Assembly: GCA_016935615.1 (NCBI GenBank)
Contig: JAFGQO010000015.1
Span: 1-33,469 of the forward strand
Reading direction: 5' to 3'
Length of the DNA stretch: 33,469 nucleotides
Source of the DNA: Bacteroidales bacterium
GTDB lineage: Bacteria; Bacteroidota; Bacteroidia; Bacteroidales; UBA10428
Shown: piece after piece, positions 26,545 to 33,469 of the stretch
How the letters are laid out: each line of letters begins with the position of its first letter
Position numbering within the stretch: the first letter of the stretch is position 1
Made by a program: the position numbers and the translations under genes
The notes under the pieces: generated by a model
The model's input: only the letters and a program-made list of their open reading frames with translations
What the model was told of the DNA's origin: nothing
Databases searched by the model: none

Positions 26545-27831
26545 ATGATTATGTCAATAGTAAAATACTCGTTATTGTTTTTCATGACCTTGTTTCTTCC
26601 TGTTCAGCGCGGATTTATATTACAGGCTCAATCCTCCCTGCTGATCAGGGGTGCAATTACTGACCGGGAGACAAAAGAAAGATTGCCTTATGCTTCGCTT
26701 AGACTGAAGAATTATTCCATTGGAACAATAAGCAATGAGGCAGGAGAATTTAATTTCTATATGCCTCAAAGCACAATTGACGATACCCTGGTTGTAGCTT
26801 ATGTGGGATATAAGTCAATAGAAATCCCGGTCGGAACAATACGAAATGATATGGCACTGAAATTACAACCCGTAGCTATTGCTATTGATGAGCTTTATGT
26901 GTACCCTCTGTCGCCACAGGAATACATTAAAAGAGCCGTTGCCAGACTGGATGAGAATTATGCCGGAAGTTCTTTCATGACCATCGCCTGTTTCAATGAA
27001 GAAGTGAAAGAGAACGGGTTATACATTTCAGCATGTGAAGCAATTTTTAAGAGCTATTATCCGGAATACACTGATTCGGTAAAAAATCAGCATCAGTTGG
27101 TGTTGTATCGTGAGCCGGAAGAAACGCATGAGTTTGCTTTTATGAAAGAATGGAGAGAAAAAAGAAAGAGAAAGGAAGCAAGAAAGGCTGAGAAAAAAAG
27201 AGAAAATAGTGATCCGGATAATTCTGAAGAGGATGTTTTTGTCAGTTTCGGAGGACCTGAGATGTTGCTTGATTTCAATATCAGAAACAACAGGGATGCA
27301 TTTCTGGACAGTACGAATTTCAAACGATTCACCTACATGTTTGGGGAAAGCCGGTTTTACCAGGGGAAGAAGTTAATGGCGATACATTTTGAAGCCAAAA
27401 GGGCAATTGACAATTTTAAAGAAGCAGGAGTGATATTACTGGATCCTGACAATTATGCCATTGTATCTATTGAAAGCACAGGAATGGCCATTGTACCTGT
27501 TGCTGTCCGGCCCATTTTGCTGGCGTTGGGACTGGGAGTAAAAAATCCGGTATTTAACAGGACAATGAAATATGAGCAATATAACGGGAGTTATTATCCA
27601 AAAGATTTTCACTGGGATATAAGCGTATATATTACAAAAAGACATGTGTTTAAGAAAGATGAGCATTCTCATATTGAAGCCGGCCAGCTGTTCTTTGTAA
27701 ATAAGATAAGTTCGGAAAAGGGAAAACCTATTCCTGCTGAATGTGTTTTTGATCCGGAAAAGAAAATGAAAGAGCAGATATGCAGCGAGGAGAACATTAC
27801 ATGGAACGAAATGAATATTCTTAAAAAATGA
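26545..27831 (+). CDS. Exported protein with carboxypeptidase-regulatory-like domain
   Basis: A 428-residue protein with a signal peptide (ends about FILQAQ, residue 29). Residues 32-110 form the beta-sandwich 'carboxypeptidase D regulatory-like' domain (IRGAITDRETKERLPYASL, GTISNEAGEF, VVAYVGYKSIEIPV) that is common at the N-terminus of SusC/TonB-dependent proteins of Bacteroidota. Here no barrel follows. A region of about 300 residues, conserved in DUF5686-like or hypothetical proteins, contains a very basic patch (about 200-222, EKRKRKEARKAEKKRE). A soluble periplasmic or surface-located role is likely. Two start codons (26545 and 26551) are almost equivalent. Confidence 0.75.
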   Translation: MIMSIVKYSLLFFMTLFLPVQRGFILQAQSSLLIRGAITDRETKERLPYASLRLKNYSIGTISNEAGEFNFYMPQSTIDDTLVVAYVGYKSIEIPVGTIRNDMALKLQPVAIAIDELYVYPLSPQEYIKRAVARLDENYAGSSFMTIACFNEEVKENGLYISACEAIFKSYYPEYTDSVKNQHQLVLYREPEETHEFAFMKEWREKRKRKEARKAEKKRENSDPDNSEEDVFVSFGGPEMLLDFNIRNNRDAFLDSTNFKRFTYMFGESRFYQGKKLMAIHFEAKRAIDNFKEAGVILLDPDNYAIVSIESTGMAIVPVAVRPILLALGLGVKNPVFNRTMKYEQYNGSYYPKDFHWDISVYITKRHVFKKDEHSHIEAGQLFFVNKISSEKGKPIPAECVFDPEKKMKEQICSEENITWNEMNILKK

Positions 27832-27867
27832 CGGTTCAATTCAAATGATTCTTTTTACTCGGGAGGC

Positions 27868-28018
27868 GGTTGTCTCAAAGGGTAAATATTTTAAGATAGC
27901 CACGAAGTCCCGAAGATTCAAAGAACTCACAAAACCCTGATATTTAATTATATATAACTTTGTGAGTATTTCGTGAATTTAGTGTCTTGGTGGCTAATTT
28001 TCAACTTTTGAGACAACC
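27868..28018. repeat. MITE/REP-like long inverted repeat
   Basis: The ends are perfect 12-base inverted repeats, GGTTGTCTCAAA (27868-27879) and TTTGAGACAACC (28007-28018). Inside, a second, imperfect pair of about 38 bases runs from TAGCCACGAAG (27897) to CACAAAA (27934), and from CTTTGTGAG (27958) to GGTGGCTA (27996). The whole 151 bases can fold into one long hairpin. It has no coding capacity and fills half of the 330-base gap between two co-directional genes. Related GCCAC-AAG/CTTNGTGGC palindromes occur between genes in many Bacteroidota genomes, from memory. It could also act as a transcription terminator or RNA stabiliser. Confidence 0.75.
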
Positions 28019-28100
28019 TCGTGTTGTTATTTCGCAAAAAAAATCAAATGCCGCGTATTCATTTCGCAAGATCTGTCAAGTCCTGATTACGATCGTGTTG

Positions 28101-28108
28101 TATTTTTG
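28101..28108 (+). promoter_or_regulatory. Candidate -7 element of the TrmO-like gene
   Basis: TATTTTTG fits TAnnTTTG and lies 53 bases before the ATG at 28162, downstream of the inverted repeat. The -33 box is not clear. Confidence 0.4.
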
Positions 28109-28161
28109 AATTCTGTTGCCGGCACCAAAATTATGCATTAATAATCATAAATTTAGAAGCA

Positions 28162-28638
28162 ATGGAAAACAACATTCATTTGAATACCATAGGTATTATA
28201 CGAGTTCAGGATCATGAATTTTTCATTGAATTGAATGAAAAATATCGTCCGGGATTGAAAAACATTAACGGATTTACGCATCTTCAGATAGTCTGGTGGG
28301 GAAACCTGTTTGATACCCGGGAATATCGTTCTGTATTGATCTCTGAGAAACCTTATAAAAAAGGACCTGACAAAATTGGTATTTTTGCTACCCGTTCTCA
28401 GATAAGACCTAACCCGATATTAATTACCATCATATATGTACAGGAGATTGATCTCGATAAGGGTATTATTCGAACGCCCTATCTGGATGCGGAAGACGGC
28501 ACACCGGTTTTGGATATAAAACCGTATCATTTTATAGAAAGAGTTAAAGAATGCAGTGTACCTGAATGGGGCAGATCCTGGCCTGAATGGTATGAAGATT
28601 CGGTGAATTTCGACTGGCAAAATGTATTCAATTTTTAA
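28162..28638 (+). CDS. TrmO/TsaA-like tRNA (m6t6A37) methyltransferase
   Basis: A 158-residue protein of the TsaA/VirR/YaeB family, which forms a small beta-barrel and uses S-adenosylmethionine to methylate t6A at position 37 of some tRNAs. The segment GIFATRSQIRPNPILITII contains the family's FATRSxxRPNPI signature, and DAEDGTPVLDIKPYHF the conserved DGTPVLDIKPY motif. E. coli TrmO has about 235 residues with a C-terminal extension; this is the short, one-domain form seen widely in bacteria and archaea, whose exact substrate is less certain. An AraC/GyrI-type regulator follows after 54 bases. Confidence 0.82.
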   Translation: MENNIHLNTIGIIRVQDHEFFIELNEKYRPGLKNINGFTHLQIVWWGNLFDTREYRSVLISEKPYKKGPDKIGIFATRSQIRPNPILITIIYVQEIDLDKGIIRTPYLDAEDGTPVLDIKPYHFIERVKECSVPEWGRSWPEWYEDSVNFDWQNVFNF

Positions 28639-28692
28639 TACATTGCAAGACAGTTATAAACCTGTTTGTTATATCCATCATTCCTATCCTGT

Positions 28693-29568
28693 ATGACAAA
28701 TAAAGAGTCAATAATCAAAACCATAGGTTTTATTGAAAAGAACCTGAAATCGGATATAGGGGTGATGGATATTGCCAGGGAAGGTTGCTACTCGTTGTAT
28801 CATTTTATTAGACTTTTTCAGAATATAACGGGCATATCCCCAAACAAATATTTATTGCAGCGCAGATTGACCGAAGCTGCCTATGAACTTCAGAATACAG
28901 AAAACAAAATAGCAGATATTGCATATAGTTATCAGTTCAGCAGTCATGAGGGTTTTACAAGGGCATTTAATAAATATCTGGGTATCAATCCTTCACAACT
29001 CAGGAAAAAGTATCCATTCACCTCTCTTCCGTTAACTCATGCCATTACTGAAGATTATATTTATCAATCGGGAAAAATCAGGAATCAGCCACCCGTTCTG
29101 CTTGAACTTGAAGAAAGGATTTTGGCAGGTATTTCCTTTTTCATCAGTAATGACAATGAAATAAACGACCTGTCAAAGGAATGGGGTCAGTTTATGAGTG
29201 AAGTCCCTTCAATAAAAAATAAAGTATTGCCGGAGCGTTTTTACCAGGTGCAATTCTGGTCTGAAACTCAGGATCTTAATGGATTGTATTTTTATCTCGG
29301 GATGGAAGTGACAACCATGAAAGGTGTTGATCCTCAATTTGTTATTAAGCTATTACCCAAAGGTCACTACCTTAGATTTATTCATAAAGGACTGGCTAAT
29401 AAAGTAGGCTATACTTACCGATTTATTTACAACCAGTTTTTGCCTGAAACGGATTATCGACTGACTAAGCCTTTTAATTTTGAATATTACGGTGAAAAGT
29501 GTCTGGGCCCGTACAACGAAAAATCTGAAAGTGAAATATATATTCCTGTCGAAATATCAGACAATTGA
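28693..29568 (+). CDS. AraC-family regulator with GyrI-like effector-binding domain
   Basis: A 291-residue regulator. The AraC double helix-turn-helix is N-terminal (about 8-105): VMDIAREGCYSLYHFIRLFQ, NITGISPNKYLLQRRLTEAA, then IADIAYSYQFSSHEGFTRAF and KYLGINPSQLRKKYP. The rest (about 130-290) resembles the GyrI/Rob-type small-molecule-binding domain, ending in IYIPVEI. This is the layout of Rob and SoxS-like regulators that respond to hydrophobic compounds. ATG 28693 is preferred over TTG 28666, since the added residues are not conserved-looking. Targets are unknown; the upstream TrmO-like gene may be co-transcribed. Confidence 0.87.
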   Translation: MTNKESIIKTIGFIEKNLKSDIGVMDIAREGCYSLYHFIRLFQNITGISPNKYLLQRRLTEAAYELQNTENKIADIAYSYQFSSHEGFTRAFNKYLGINPSQLRKKYPFTSLPLTHAITEDYIYQSGKIRNQPPVLLELEERILAGISFFISNDNEINDLSKEWGQFMSEVPSIKNKVLPERFYQVQFWSETQDLNGLYFYLGMEVTTMKGVDPQFVIKLLPKGHYLRFIHKGLANKVGYTYRFIYNQFLPETDYRLTKPFNFEYYGEKCLGPYNEKSESEIYIPVEISDN

Positions 29569-29776
29569 AAAATAACCCAATGCCTGCCAAATACAAATAG
29601 TGTGATCAACAAATGATATGATTATTGGAATGTAGCTGCTATATTTACTTTTTATCGCTGATATAATATAAATTTCCAATATTTTTGATATTTATCATAA
29701 TAAATGTCAGTATATTATGTTAAATTGTATAATCGCGTTATAAATACAATATTTATTATCAATCAAATCATACATT

Positions 29777-30517
29777 ATGAAATCAAAATTATTTTTTTTA
29801 CCGGCAGCACTTTTATTATTATTAAGTGCATGCAGAGAATCTGCTCTGTCAGATGTTGAAATAGATGACCCTTCAATTTTAAAAGTATTCGGAACGGTTG
29901 GCAAGTATACAAATCTTGACTCAACCGTGGTTGAAAACCATATCATTAGTTTGAGGATCAAAGACAAAACCGACCATAGTGTTGAACTCAAAAAGGGCAG
30001 GGTCTTATGCAATGATATTGAAATGAACTGTTATTCCGATTTGCTGGGTCCTTATTATTTTATGCCGGAAGAATACCTTGATGTAACCGATAATACCCTG
30101 TATACATTTGTTGTTGAGCTGGCTGACGGAGAACAATATCCCGGCAGCGTTTTCGTTGATGATGATTATTTGCAATTGCTGGAAGCACCTGATGTATGGG
30201 TATATACTACTGAGGATTCACTTACCATATCGTGGAACCAACCGGTTACCGATTATGTTACCCAGTTATACTGGCACATAACTTTTATGGAAGGGGCAAA
30301 TACAGAAGGAAAAACAGCTTCGGGATGGATTGATGTTACAGCATCGAATACCTATAAATTTCCACCCTCTCTCTTTGCCAATGATCTGGGTGAAAACATA
30401 GCACAGGAACTGAGGATTGAACTGGAATCAGAAAAGGAAGGAGAATCGAATCCCGATTTTTACAAAGGTTGGGTAAAAGCAAGGTTTACTTATGTAAAAG
30501 AAATTGCCATAGAATAG
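29777..30517 (+). CDS. Lipoprotein of unknown function (DUF4249-like?)
   Basis: A 246-residue protein with a clear lipoprotein signal (MKSKLFFLPAALLLLLSAC, Cys19). The mature protein appears to be beta-rich: an N-terminal part of about 90 residues (VFGTVGKYTNLDSTVVENHI and YTFVVELADGEQYPGSVFV) and a second fibronectin-III-like part (LEAPDVWVYTTEDSLTISW, then a strand YWHITFMEGAN). The layout recalls DUF4249-type lipoproteins, but I cannot confirm membership. No TonB-dependent receptor is next to it. It probably faces the periplasm or the cell surface. Confidence 0.7.
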   Translation: MKSKLFFLPAALLLLLSACRESALSDVEIDDPSILKVFGTVGKYTNLDSTVVENHIISLRIKDKTDHSVELKKGRVLCNDIEMNCYSDLLGPYYFMPEEYLDVTDNTLYTFVVELADGEQYPGSVFVDDDYLQLLEAPDVWVYTTEDSLTISWNQPVTDYVTQLYWHITFMEGANTEGKTASGWIDVTASNTYKFPPSLFANDLGENIAQELRIELESEKEGESNPDFYKGWVKARFTYVKEIAIE

Positions 30518-30690
30518 CAGAGAAGGTTTATATATCCGTTTACAGACGCATTATTTATGACGATTGGGAGGAGTAAGAGTTATCTCACTGCCCTGATGTG
30601 TCCTATTGGTTTGATATATTCGAAAGGCAATCGCATTTTTAAAATTGTCTTATATTAGCCTCATATCTTAATTATAAGCGAATAATACAA

Positions 30691-31170
30691 ATGCCCCAAT
30701 TGGTTAAAGGAGGAAAGCATGTTTTCGGATGGTCAGTCATAACCGATGAGTTGAAAGTGAGAATACCCGACGAAGCTTACGATGAATATTCTTTTGGTCA
30801 TACTGATAAGATCATTATACTATCTGGCAGTGAGACTTCAGGCGGTTTCAGCATAAATACACCCTGTTCCGTCGCTAATTCAAAATTTGGCGATCGGATC
30901 ATAAGTTTGATCGGATATATAAAGGAATCGGATGAGTTTACAATAAAAAGACAGAAAATTGTAAGAGCAGGGGAACGATTCATTAGCTGGACAAATTTGC
31001 TGGACGACAAAAGCTTTTATCTTTCCGATGATTTGATGGATATTCTGGGTGTGCATTCCGGCAGCAGATTACTGGCTGCAAGAGGCAGTGGGGTGGGAAT
31101 GACCTTCATTTCCCGGGGACCGATATACAATGAGGCACTGAAGCACAACGCGTTATTGGTATATCATTAA
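30691..31170 (+). CDS. Conserved small protein with two AbrB-like segments
   Basis: A 159-residue cytoplasmic protein. Residues 13-52 (GWSVITDELKVRIPDEAYDE, then IIILSGSETSGGF) and 103-145 (KSFYLSDDLMDILGVHSGSR, then LLAARGSGVGMTFISRGP) both have the spacing of the SpoVT/AbrB swapped-hairpin motif: a beta-strand, 'IPDEAYDEYG'-like helix and 'GDKI-L--SG' turn. It resembles an uncharacterised family seen in anaerobic bacteria and methanogens that ends RGPIYxEAxxH. DNA binding is not shown. The gene stands alone. Confidence 0.65.
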   Translation: MPQLVKGGKHVFGWSVITDELKVRIPDEAYDEYSFGHTDKIIILSGSETSGGFSINTPCSVANSKFGDRIISLIGYIKESDEFTIKRQKIVRAGERFISWTNLLDDKSFYLSDDLMDILGVHSGSRLLAARGSGVGMTFISRGPIYNEALKHNALLVYH

Positions 31171-31308
31171 AAACAAAGCAGATAGTGTTAGATTCGGATT
31201 TTATCTTGAAAATTTTTTATGAAAAAGAAGTTGATAACAGAAAAACGATCATTTGGGGCAATCATGCATTGATTACAATATATTAATTGCTTCTTCTCAC
31301 TGTATAAG

Positions 31309-31959
31309 TTATCTTGCTCCTGCTGCTTTTAGTATCTTAGCGATCTCTTCCCGTTCCAGCACATTCGCTCTTTCCAGTGCTGTTTCACCGTCTGTTGTTC
31401 TGGCATTTATATCAGCTCCGGCAGCAATCAAATTTTTAACACTTTCAATATCACCGCGCATAGAGGCAAATAGCAGGGCAGTCCAATCAAGATCTGCTTT
31501 CAGATTGACATCTGCACCTGCATCAATTAAAAGTCTTGTCAATACGGGATGACCTGAGTAAATGGCAGTCATCAAAGCTGTTTTGCCTTCTTTGTCCTGG
31601 CTGTTTAGATCTGCTTCCTGTTGTATAAGATAATCAAGAATTTCCTTGTTTCCCATACCGGCAGCAGCGATAAGGGCAAATTCAGACCTTTCGGTTTTCA
31701 GATTCACATCGGCTCCGTTTTCAATCAGCAGTTTAACAATATCAAGGTTTTCATTCCAGACAGCGTGCACAAGAGGCGTAGCACCAATCATGGTATATTC
31801 ATCAGGATCAGCACCTTCATCCAGTATTTTTTTCACTTCTTCCAGGTTGTTATTGCCAATGGCTATCATCCATTTATCCGGGGTTTTCTGAGCAATTAGA
31901 ATTTGCGGTAAAAGTGAAAAAAGAAATGCGATCATCAAGGTAAGACAATGTGTTTTCAT
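31309..31959 (-). CDS. Exported ankyrin-repeat protein
   Basis: A 216-residue protein with a signal peptide (about 1-23, ends LIAQ) and about six ankyrin repeats of 33 residues to the C-terminus. Typical segments are GATPLVHAVWNENLDIVKLL, KTALMTAIYSGHPVLTRLLI and DAGADVNLKADLDWTALLFA, with repeated GADVN/GADIN turns. The fold is a protein-interaction scaffold, here in the periplasm. In other bacteria such proteins partner catalases or act as inhibitors. No catalase or toxin gene is adjacent, so its partner is unknown. Confidence 0.85.
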   Translation of the reverse strand: MKTHCLTLMIAFLFSLLPQILIAQKTPDKWMIAIGNNNLEEVKKILDEGADPDEYTMIGATPLVHAVWNENLDIVKLLIENGADVNLKTERSEFALIAAAGMGNKEILDYLIQQEADLNSQDKEGKTALMTAIYSGHPVLTRLLIDAGADVNLKADLDWTALLFASMRGDIESVKNLIAAGADINARTTDGETALERANVLEREEIAKILKAAGAR

Positions 31960-32523
31960 GAGATACTATTTAACGTGAGTTCGATATAAAGATCAGATTA
32001 AATCATTTGATTTTCAAATTTTTATCTGTATTGTTCCTGATACACTAAAATACTCATCTTAAACAATTGATCTATTGCAAGTTATATTATGAACTTGCCT
32101 CAATTGTAATCCTGAATACCTGCTTTGTGAACAGTTCATACCATGTTTTGCCAAAATGACATGCAAATTCGTCAAATAAAACAAAAATGCATGATGAACA
32201 TAAAGATTTCAGAATGAGGATGATACAATTAAAATGATATGGTTATTTTGACCATAACTCTCATGTTAATATATTGTTTATCTGATCATTTGGCTTTATC
32301 TATATATAGGGGAAACGTTAGTTTGTTAATCATAACTTATTGTTTACTAACTACTTTGCTATTTATGTTTAAGATAGTATTATGAAATTCTTAAATAATT
32401 TTGGCTTATATGGTAAAATTCGCTATTTTTCGCGGTTCAATTTTTTGCGACATTAAAACTTGAGGTTCAGGTTTTATTTTTTTTATAGTGTATTTTAAAA
32501 TAAAATCATTGGAGAATAAAGAA
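31960..32523. other. AT-rich intergenic region upstream of accD
   Basis: This is 564 bases without a convincing gene. It holds an 8-base inverted repeat, TATGAACT (32088-32095) and AGTTCATA (32133-32140), a small hairpin TATGGT-N7-ACCATA (32238-32256) and one TAnnTTTG match (32396-32403, TAATTTTG), 121 bases before the accD ATG. The last may be its promoter. A 24-codon frame at 32382-32456 is present but has no support. Nothing else stands out. Confidence 0.5.
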
Positions 32524-33351
32524 ATGACTTGGTTTAATAGTACTACTACAAAAAAAATAACTGTCAAAAAACATCTTTGGGTTAAGTGCAAACATTGTAA
32601 CTCACATATTTATTATAAAGAATGGACAAAAAATATGAATGTTTGTCCAAAGTGCAATTATCATGGAAGTCTGACGGCACACGAAAGAATTGAACAAATT
32701 ATTGATAAAGATACATTCAAAGAACTCTTCTCAAACATTGTTCCTCTTGATTCCCTGAAATTTGTTGATTTAAAAGGAAGTTATAAGGATAATATCCATG
32801 CTACAAGCAAAAAAACAGGTATTTCGGAGTCAGTTATTACAGGTCATGGTAACATTAATAGCATTCATATCGTATTAGCGGTCATGGATTTCAGATTTAT
32901 GGGAGGCAGTTTAGGAAGTGGCACCGGCGAAAAAATACTTCGGGCTGCAAATTATGCTTACGATCATAATTTACCCTATATAATATTTTCAGCATCGGGT
33001 GGCGCGCGAATGCAGGAAGGCACGCTCTCCTTAATGCAAATGGCTAAAACCTGTGCAGGGATTTCGCGGTTAAACAAAAAGAAGATACCTTATATCTCTG
33101 TCTTAACCAACCCTACATCAGGAGGGGTATCGGCAAGTTTTGCCATGATGGGAGATATTAATGTAGCTGAACCGGGGGCATTAATAGCTTTTGCCGGCAG
33201 ACGAGTCATTGAACAGACCATTGGGGAAAAATTGCCTGATGGTTTTCAAACCTCAGAATATTTGCGTGATCACGGGTTCATTGATGCAATTGTGAACAGG
33301 AAAGAGCTGAAAAAATACATAAGCAATGTTCTTGGTTTTTTTAATTATTAA
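32524..33351 (+). CDS. accD: Acetyl-CoA carboxylase carboxyltransferase subunit beta
   Basis: A 275-residue protein of normal AccD length. The N-terminal zinc ribbon has CKHC (Cys22, Cys25) and CPKC (Cys41, Cys44). The crotonase-like carboxyltransferase core contains MDFRFMGGSLGSGTGEKILR, SASGGARMQEGTLSLMQMAK, NPTSGGVSASFAMMGD and AFAGRRVIEQTIGEKLPDGF. Together with AccA it transfers CO2 from carboxybiotin to acetyl-CoA to make malonyl-CoA for fatty acid synthesis. ATG 32524, with GGAG 12 bases upstream, gives the usual MTWF start; an in-frame GTG at 32488 would add 12 residues. FAGRRVIEQTI resembles Firmicutes AccD more than the FAGPRVIRETI I expect in Bacteroidota. No accA follows in the remaining 118 bases. 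Confidence 0.93.
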   Translation: MTWFNSTTTKKITVKKHLWVKCKHCNSHIYYKEWTKNMNVCPKCNYHGSLTAHERIEQIIDKDTFKELFSNIVPLDSLKFVDLKGSYKDNIHATSKKTGISESVITGHGNINSIHIVLAVMDFRFMGGSLGSGTGEKILRAANYAYDHNLPYIIFSASGGARMQEGTLSLMQMAKTCAGISRLNKKKIPYISVLTNPTSGGVSASFAMMGDINVAEPGALIAFAGRRVIEQTIGEKLPDGFQTSEYLRDHGFIDAIVNRKELKKYISNVLGFFNY

Positions 33352-33469
33352 ATAACACAAAATCAGGGAGTAACATAGAATGATTCATATAGCACATAGA
33401 ACGAAAGAAGTAAAAAAGAAAATATGTATATATTTGAATAAAATTTCTTGGCTCTCTCTTAATCCATAA

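Noticed and set aside
32382-32456. 24-codon frame upstream of accD as a possible leader peptide
   Set aside because: It follows a short A/T-rich stretch without a ribosome-binding site and shows no runs of a regulatory amino acid. The predicted -7 element overlaps it.
33380-33469. 29-residue frame after accD with an upstream GGGAG, ending exactly at the window edge
   Set aside because: Too short and basic to identify, and ending at the window edge may be coincidence. Worth checking for conservation, but there is not enough to call a gene.
1-33469. CRISPR array, tRNA, rRNA, integrase, transposase or toxin-antitoxin pair
   Set aside because: No regularly spaced repeats, cloverleaf pattern, recombinase/DDE motif or small coupled toxin-antitoxin gene pair could be found on either strand.

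Overview
The window looks like a chromosomal stretch of a low-GC Bacteroidota species, probably near Bacteroidales/Marinilabiliales. Four signs point there. There is a large secreted protein with a type A C-terminal signal of the type IX secretion system (T9SS). Several gene starts are preceded by a TAnnTTTG -7 element instead of sigma70 boxes. Most genes lack a Shine-Dalgarno sequence. The L-fucose operon is controlled by a GntR-type regulator fused to a periplasmic-binding-protein-like domain. I see no tRNA, rRNA, CRISPR array, prophage or intact insertion sequence.

Layout. 1-600: the tail of an unknown gene, a decayed FISUMP-like C-terminus and an intergenic repeat. 604-5776: a co-directional module of a TetR regulator, an RND/MMPL transporter, a LolA-like periplasmic protein and a DUF1302-like outer-membrane barrel. 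It looks like an envelope-spanning export system, and three copies of one 23-bp palindrome (the presumed TetR operator) sit upstream of tetR and of the transporter. 6026-9481 (minus): a 1151-residue CBM9-like/CotH-kinase/lamin-tail protein with a T9SS signal. 9770-15543 (plus): a NAD(P)-binding epimerase-like protein, a CPBP membrane protease, a GH2 glycosidase with a PA14 insertion, a DUF2867 protein overlapping a small membrane protein, and a PNPOx-like flavoprotein.

15564-22256 (minus): a complete L-fucose operon, fucR-fucI-fucK-aldolase-mutarotase-fucP. The aldolase and mutarotase belong to the rhamnose-type (RhaD, RhaM) families, while the isomerase, kinase and permease are clearly fucose-type. 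Fucose would enter through FucP, be epimerised by the mutarotase, isomerised by FucI, phosphorylated by FucK and cleaved to L-lactaldehyde and DHAP. A tandem 10-bp repeat touching the fucR start codon is the best operator candidate.

22428-31959: a set of mostly cell-envelope genes (a lipoprotein with two copies of a cysteine-rich domain, a probable outer-membrane protein, a TPR protein, a carboxypeptidase-regulatory-like protein, another lipoprotein, a periplasmic ankyrin protein), mixed with a TrmO-like tRNA methyltransferase, an AraC/GyrI-type regulator and a small protein with two AbrB-like segments. A MITE/REP-like long inverted repeat lies at 27868-28018. 31960-32523 is AT-rich non-coding DNA, followed by accD (acetyl-CoA carboxylase beta), whose sequence looks more like Firmicutes than typical Bacteroidota. 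All assignments come from reading the sequence; no searches were run.
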